Origin: Bacteroidota bacterium
Lineage (GTDB): Bacteria > Bacteroidota > Bacteroidia > Flavobacteriales > Flavobacteriaceae
Direction: 5' to 3'
DNA: 7,455 nucleotides
Assembly: GCA_022601215.1 (NCBI GenBank)
Contig: JAHZIZ010000046.1
Coordinates: 1-7,455 of the forward strand
This document shows, in pieces, positions 6,660-7,455 of the stretch (position 1 is the first letter of the stretch; each line of letters begins with the position of its first letter). Below the pieces are notes generated by a model. It made no database searches. It was not told the DNA's origin and saw nothing but the letters and a program-made list of their open reading frames with translations. Both the position numbers and the translations under genes were made by a program.

Positions 6660-7455
6660 ATGAAATTTAGTAAACTCTTTCTTGTATTCGCAGTTATTGG
6701 TGTTTCCAGTTTGCAAAAAACCACCGCACAGAATATAGAAGTAAACGAGCTCGTTGCAAAAACAAATGAAGCTTATAAATATGTTGGTGATGACCGTATT
6801 ACCTTGGCTAATATGGATATTAAAAACAAAAAAGGAAAAGTAGTCATGAATCGGGAATTAGTGCTTATTAAGAAAAATGACGGTAACAATCTACAACAGA
6901 AATGGTATGCCTACTTTAAAAAACCAGCCGATATCCGAAAAATGGTCTTTATGGTATGGAAGAACACAGATAAAGATGATGATCGATGGATTTTCCTACC
7001 TGCTATGGACTTGGTGAAAAGATTAGCAGGGTCTGACAAGCGAAGTAGCTTTGCTGGCTCCCAATTTGCATATGAAGATGTAACAGGTAGATTGCCAAAA
7101 ATGGACACTCACGTTCTCGTAAAAAGCAATGACACGTATTACGAAGTGAAGAGTACGCCCAAGGATCCTTCATCTGTAGAATTTTCGTATTTCTATACTT
7201 GGATTGACAAAGAAACTTTTATTCCTAAAAAGCGTGTTTTTTATGATAAAAATGGAAGTAAGCAACGTGAATATAGAGCAGAAAAAGTGGAAACGATCCA
7301 AGGATATACTACCATTACCGAATTTTCTATGACTAACATTCAAACAGGAGAGTCCACCTATGTTACTTATACCGATGTCCGATACAACGTGGGTATTCCA
7401 GACAATATATTCACTGAAGCGTATTTACGTAGAGTCCCTAGAAAATGGATTACTT
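6660..7455 (+). CDS. LolA-like outer membrane lipoprotein-sorting protein, 3' end cut by window
   Basis: The reading frame from ATG 6660 stays open to the window edge, giving 265 complete codons and no stop. A signal peptide is present (hydrophobic residues about 5-18, likely cleavage after TTA at 23), so the protein is periplasmic. The core has the motifs of the LolA-like family annotated as 'outer membrane lipoprotein-sorting protein': WIFLPAMDLVKRL (110-122), SDKRSSFAGSQFAYEDVTGR (125-144), and YLRRVPRKW near the end (255-263). Family members usually stop a few residues after that last motif, so little is missing. LolA folds are half-barrels that shield acyl chains during transfer across the periplasm. 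Members of this subfamily often sit beside RND/MMPL transporters and probably carry a lipid or other hydrophobic cargo rather than doing general lipoprotein sorting. The gene starts 27 bases after the transporter stop codon, in the same operon. The true end and terminator lie outside the window. Confidence 0.88.
   Translation, partial: MKFSKLFLVFAVIGVSSLQKTTAQNIEVNELVAKTNEAYKYVGDDRITLANMDIKNKKGKVVMNRELVLIKKNDGNNLQQKWYAYFKKPADIRKMVFMVWKNTDKDDDRWIFLPAMDLVKRLAGSDKRSSFAGSQFAYEDVTGRLPKMDTHVLVKSNDTYYEVKSTPKDPSSVEFSYFYTWIDKETFIPKKRVFYDKNGSKQREYRAEKVETIQGYTTITEFSMTNIQTGESTYVTYTDVRYNVGIPDNIFTEAYLRRVPRKWIT

Overview
The base composition is AT-rich. There are no Shine-Dalgarno motifs before the genes, TAnnTTTG-type -7 boxes occur, and one gene remnant ends in a type IX secretion (T9SS) sorting domain. 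Together these point to a member of the Bacteroidota, most likely the Flavobacteriaceae. Every recognisable gene is on the + strand. I see no tRNA, rRNA, CRISPR array, insertion sequence or origin.

Left third (1-1379): this part looks like decaying DNA. Positions 1-383 have no convincing gene. Positions 384-917 encode the C-terminal half of a histidine kinase: an ATPase domain with a damaged N-box and G2 box and no intact dimerisation/phosphoacceptor domain. Positions 977-1224 hold an untracked remnant of a T9SS type A C-terminal sorting domain, broken by one stop and one frameshift. Positions 1225-1379 are noncoding and end in a promoter-like -7 box.

Middle (1380-2659): a lipoprotein gene encodes a signal peptide, a linker and six tectonin-like repeats, probably a six-bladed beta-propeller. 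A strong hairpin terminator follows at 2406-2446, and then a noncoding stretch with a second -7 box.

Right (2660-7455): three tightly spaced genes (gaps of 22 and 27 bases) form a probable operon. They encode an outer-membrane beta-barrel resembling DUF1302 proteins, an 882-residue RND/MMPL transporter of the inner membrane, and a LolA-like periplasmic protein of the 'outer membrane lipoprotein-sorting' type that runs off the right edge almost complete. Between them they cover inner membrane, periplasm and outer membrane. This suggests an envelope-crossing route for a lipid or other hydrophobic molecule, with no TolC-type channel or membrane-fusion protein visible. The propeller lipoprotein just upstream may be an accessory part, but it has its own promoter and terminator, so the link is only by position.
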